Of a stretch of DNA of 64,000 nt, positions 61,467 through 64,000 are shown piece by piece. The notes below the pieces were generated by a model. It was not told the origin of the DNA and ran no database searches. It worked only from the letters and a program-made list of their open reading frames with translations. The stretch is from the NCBI GenBank assembly GCA_965153455.1, contig OZ234496.1:12640304-12704303 (forward strand), given 5' to 3'. This stretch comes from Sphagnum compactum (lineage: Eukaryota > Bryophyta > Sphagnopsida > Sphagnales). Each line of letters begins with the position of its first letter. Within the stretch, counting starts at the first letter, position 1. Made by a program: the position numbers and the translations under genes.

Positions 61467-61560
61467 CATTGGAGTGACATCATAGTTGAAAGAAAAACAT
61501 GCTCCATAGATGATATATCAAAAGGACATAATATGAAATAGTAGTAAAGGCTTAATGTTA
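61467..61560 (+). pseudogene. hAT-like transposase relic, right part
   Basis: Directly beyond the Ty3 target duplication, the plus strand reads IGVTS, a stop, then LKEKHAP (61468-61509). This resembles the G-V-T-x-x-L-K-E-K-x-A-P segment that follows the L-x-C-x-x-D-G motif in these transposases. It therefore continues the relic that ends at 54521, one frame shifted. Confidence 0.5.
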
Positions 61561-63655
61561 GGGAAATTAAAAACTCAACATGAAATTCAAGGAGTTTTAG
61601 GCCATGTTGTATGCCATTGCCCTATTTTTGTATTTTGGTGTGTTAATTTTTGTATTTCAACTTGTGTTTCAAGTAAACACAAGGCTAGAATGATTTTATG
61701 GATTTTTCTATTGTGTTGGGTATGTTTGGAAAGAAATTAAATCTAATGTTGGGTGCGTACCCACTTTAGTAGGTTAGAACCATTGATTTTGGTTTTGATG
61801 AATAAAAAAAACCATAATTGGGTTTTGTTTTTGCAACCAAAACTGTACTAGAACTAAAATTAGAAGTAAAATTAGGTTCTTGGTTTTATTTAGGGTTTAT
61901 GATAGAAGCTAAAATTGAGATTTTTGAATTTTTTTGTTAGAATTGGGTGCTAACAAAAGTTAATTGATAGTTACAAATTGGTTCTAGTTTAGGTCACCTT
62001 GAACCAAACCGGAACTTGGTCTAATTTTCAAAATTGAATTGGAATCAAAATTTATTTTTTAAGAAAAAAATTGAGAATTAAAGTCCTGGTTATGTGTTGA
62101 ACTTGAACCTTTTTATTTATTTTAAAAATCAAGATTAAAGGTTTTTCATAAAAATAAAAAAATTGTCCACCATTAATAGAACCCTAAAAACTTTGAGGAT
62201 TTTTACATGATATTGTAAAACCAAGATGGGTTACTAGGGGTAAAACTTGTAATTGAATAATAATGTGGCCTAGGATTAAAAGATGGGTATGGAAATAAAC
62301 AATTTAATTTTTGGGCACTACCTTGAGGATATTTTTGTAGGCGCATAAACTTGGATTCATGAATAATTTAGTTAACTACTTTGTTTTAAAGTTGATAGTT
62401 ACAAAACTAAACATGATACTTTTAGAAGGATAACATGTGGCATAATATTAGTCACTTGTAGTTGATGAATGTGAATGTTTAGTAAATGTAAATGGATGGA
62501 GATAATTAATTCATCCATTTTTCTTTACAAGTATATAAAGGGATTGAGGGTGGAGCTTTGGGTTCATATTCTTCTTTTCATAATTTCATGTTGTTAGTTT
62601 GTGTTAAGCTTTAGAATAAGCTTTTTGTGTAACAAACTTACTTCACAACTAACTTATATATCCTTTTGATTATGGAAGTGTTCACAATAGTAAACATACA
62701 TGTTTTTGGTGAGTGATCCTTATAAAACAAAGTTCGTAAACATGTGTGATGAACTTTTGAATGGGTGTAGCTTACATAAGGACCAAGTTTTAAGCTCATG
62801 AATAATCCGAGCTCAAAAATATGTAAGTTTAATTTTTTGCATTCTTCAAGTGTTTTGTATGGTGTGGGAGTGTTATGGTGCGACTTTAGTTATCCAACTT
62901 ACCTATTTGATAACAAGGACATATTCAAAATTAACCCTCATAGGCTCAAACCCTTCATAGGCTACAATACCAATGTAAATTCTATTTCACCGTGGACGTT
63001 TGAATTTCCCACAAGCAATAAAACCATTATGCAATGAACAAGTGGTTATCATTGTTATGCCTAACACTTGTCACTACCGATTTGTTAGTTCTATTAATAC
63101 ATTGGGAGCATCACAAAGTTCAACCTTTTTGGAATGTATTGGGAACACATTAGGAACATGGTGGGAACAAATTGATAACTAGATGTGAACACAATGAAAA
63201 CTTAATGGGAACCTTGTGGGAACATCAGAATCTTAAAAAATCCAAATCTCCTCCCCTATCATGAACCCTAAAACCCTATATCAACCTAGTTGCCAGTTGT
63301 AAGTACATAGCTAGTAAGAATAGCAATTGAGCTCACCACCATGGTTAACTAGAGAACTGGAACCCAACCAGAAAACTGTTTTCTGACCACTTAGGATCCA
63401 TCCTTGAAGGTGCACTGGTGGGTGCTGGTTCACTCTGGCCAAATTTATGGTAGGCTGCATGATCTCTACCCCTATTGGCCACCGCCTTGTGGTCAGGGTG
63501 TTGTAACTTGTCCACTGCCAGAAGAGGAGGAGTAAAGGAAGCTCTAAAGCCAAGTGGGTGAACCTGAAGTCAACACTTTAGGATCACAGATCACGGCTGG
63601 TTGAAAACTTGAAACTTACACAAAAAGAAAAAAGAAGCTTTAAAAAATAAAAATA
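61561..63655. other. AT-rich intergenic DNA
   Basis: GGTTC-type motifs recur at about 61775-62020. A TATATAAAG motif lies near 62531. The 63100-63215 stretch has several GGGAACA(C/A)A recurrences. The patch 63335-63440 matches 50990-51100 (GTGCACTGGTGGGTGCTGGT and neighbours). No gene was recognised. Confidence 0.4.
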
Positions 63656-63660
63656 AAATA

Positions 63661-63800
63661 GAAACCCTAAAACAAAAATGTAATTGAAACCATATAACAA
63701 AAATGTAATTGAAACCATAAAACAAAAATGTAATTGAAACCATAAAACAAAAATGTAATTGAAGCCCTAAAATAGAAATGTATTTGAAACCCTAAAATGG
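63661..63800 (+). repeat. 25-bp minisatellite with telomere-like units
   Basis: About 5.5 copies of a 25-base unit of the form GAAACC(C/A)TAAAACAAAAATGTAATT, with starts at 63661, 63686, 63711, 63736, 63761 and 63786. Some units keep AAACCCTAAAA, close to the plant telomere repeat. Confidence 0.9.
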
Positions 63801-64000
63801 AAAATGCTAATCAGCACTGTTACCTGCAAAGTTGGTAAGAGCATCTCCACCCCAAAACTGTAAACAAATCCTTTATTTTGGAATACGGTACCGTTTAATG
63901 ATCACTGACCCCACGCACAAAAGTCATCAAAATCCCTTTAAACACTGAAAGACCATTTATGTCTTTACATCTGGACGAGTAATAGTTACTGTGCAAATCC

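Overview
This is nuclear DNA from a land plant with a large, repeat-filled genome. The evidence is spliced GT..AG genes for a peroxisomal photorespiratory enzyme, a nepenthesin-type aspartic protease and an ER membrane complex subunit. They lie in long AT-rich stretches full of decayed plant-type transposons: a Ty3 chromovirus, PIF/Harbinger, Helitron, hAT-like and LINE-like relics. The gag and transposase styles remind me of ferns or another seed-free vascular plant, but that is a memory-based inference and a gymnosperm is not excluded. I see nothing bacterial, organellar or CRISPR-like.

Layout. 1-9.2 kb: AT-rich DNA with a tRNA-like SINE candidate and a badly decayed reverse transcriptase relic (about 3.9-6.7 kb). 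9.2-21.4 kb: the gene cluster. It holds a five-exon serine:glyoxylate aminotransferase (+), a tiny four-exon DnaJ-type zinc-finger membrane protein (-) convergent with it, a 14-unit minisatellite, and an intronless aspartic protease (-). 21.4-34.5 kb: repeats and relics, including a foldback MITE, a divergent solo LTR, tandem arrays and a PIF/Harbinger transposase relic. 34.5-37 kb: two tandem repeat blocks leading into a four-exon EMC5 gene (+). 37-53 kb: mostly empty AT-rich DNA with a Helitron helicase relic and a Tourist-like MITE. 53.5-61.6 kb: a nearly full-length Ty3/gypsy chromovirus (genes on the minus strand), flanked by a TCTTA target duplication and inserted into an older hAT-like transposase relic. 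61.6-64 kb: AT-rich DNA and a 25-bp minisatellite with telomere-like motifs.

The four real genes are ordinary housekeeping or plant-family genes and do not form a functional cluster. AGT1 acts in peroxisomal photorespiration, EMC5 in ER membrane-protein insertion, the aspartic protease in the secretory pathway, and the DnaJ-finger protein at an unidentified membrane. Exon joins for the three spliced genes were worked out by hand from splice signals, reading phase and family conservation. I found no convincing new defence or metabolic system. The most informative structures are the nested retroelement and its decay pattern, the minisatellite bounded by short palindromes, and the repeat block directly upstream of EMC5.
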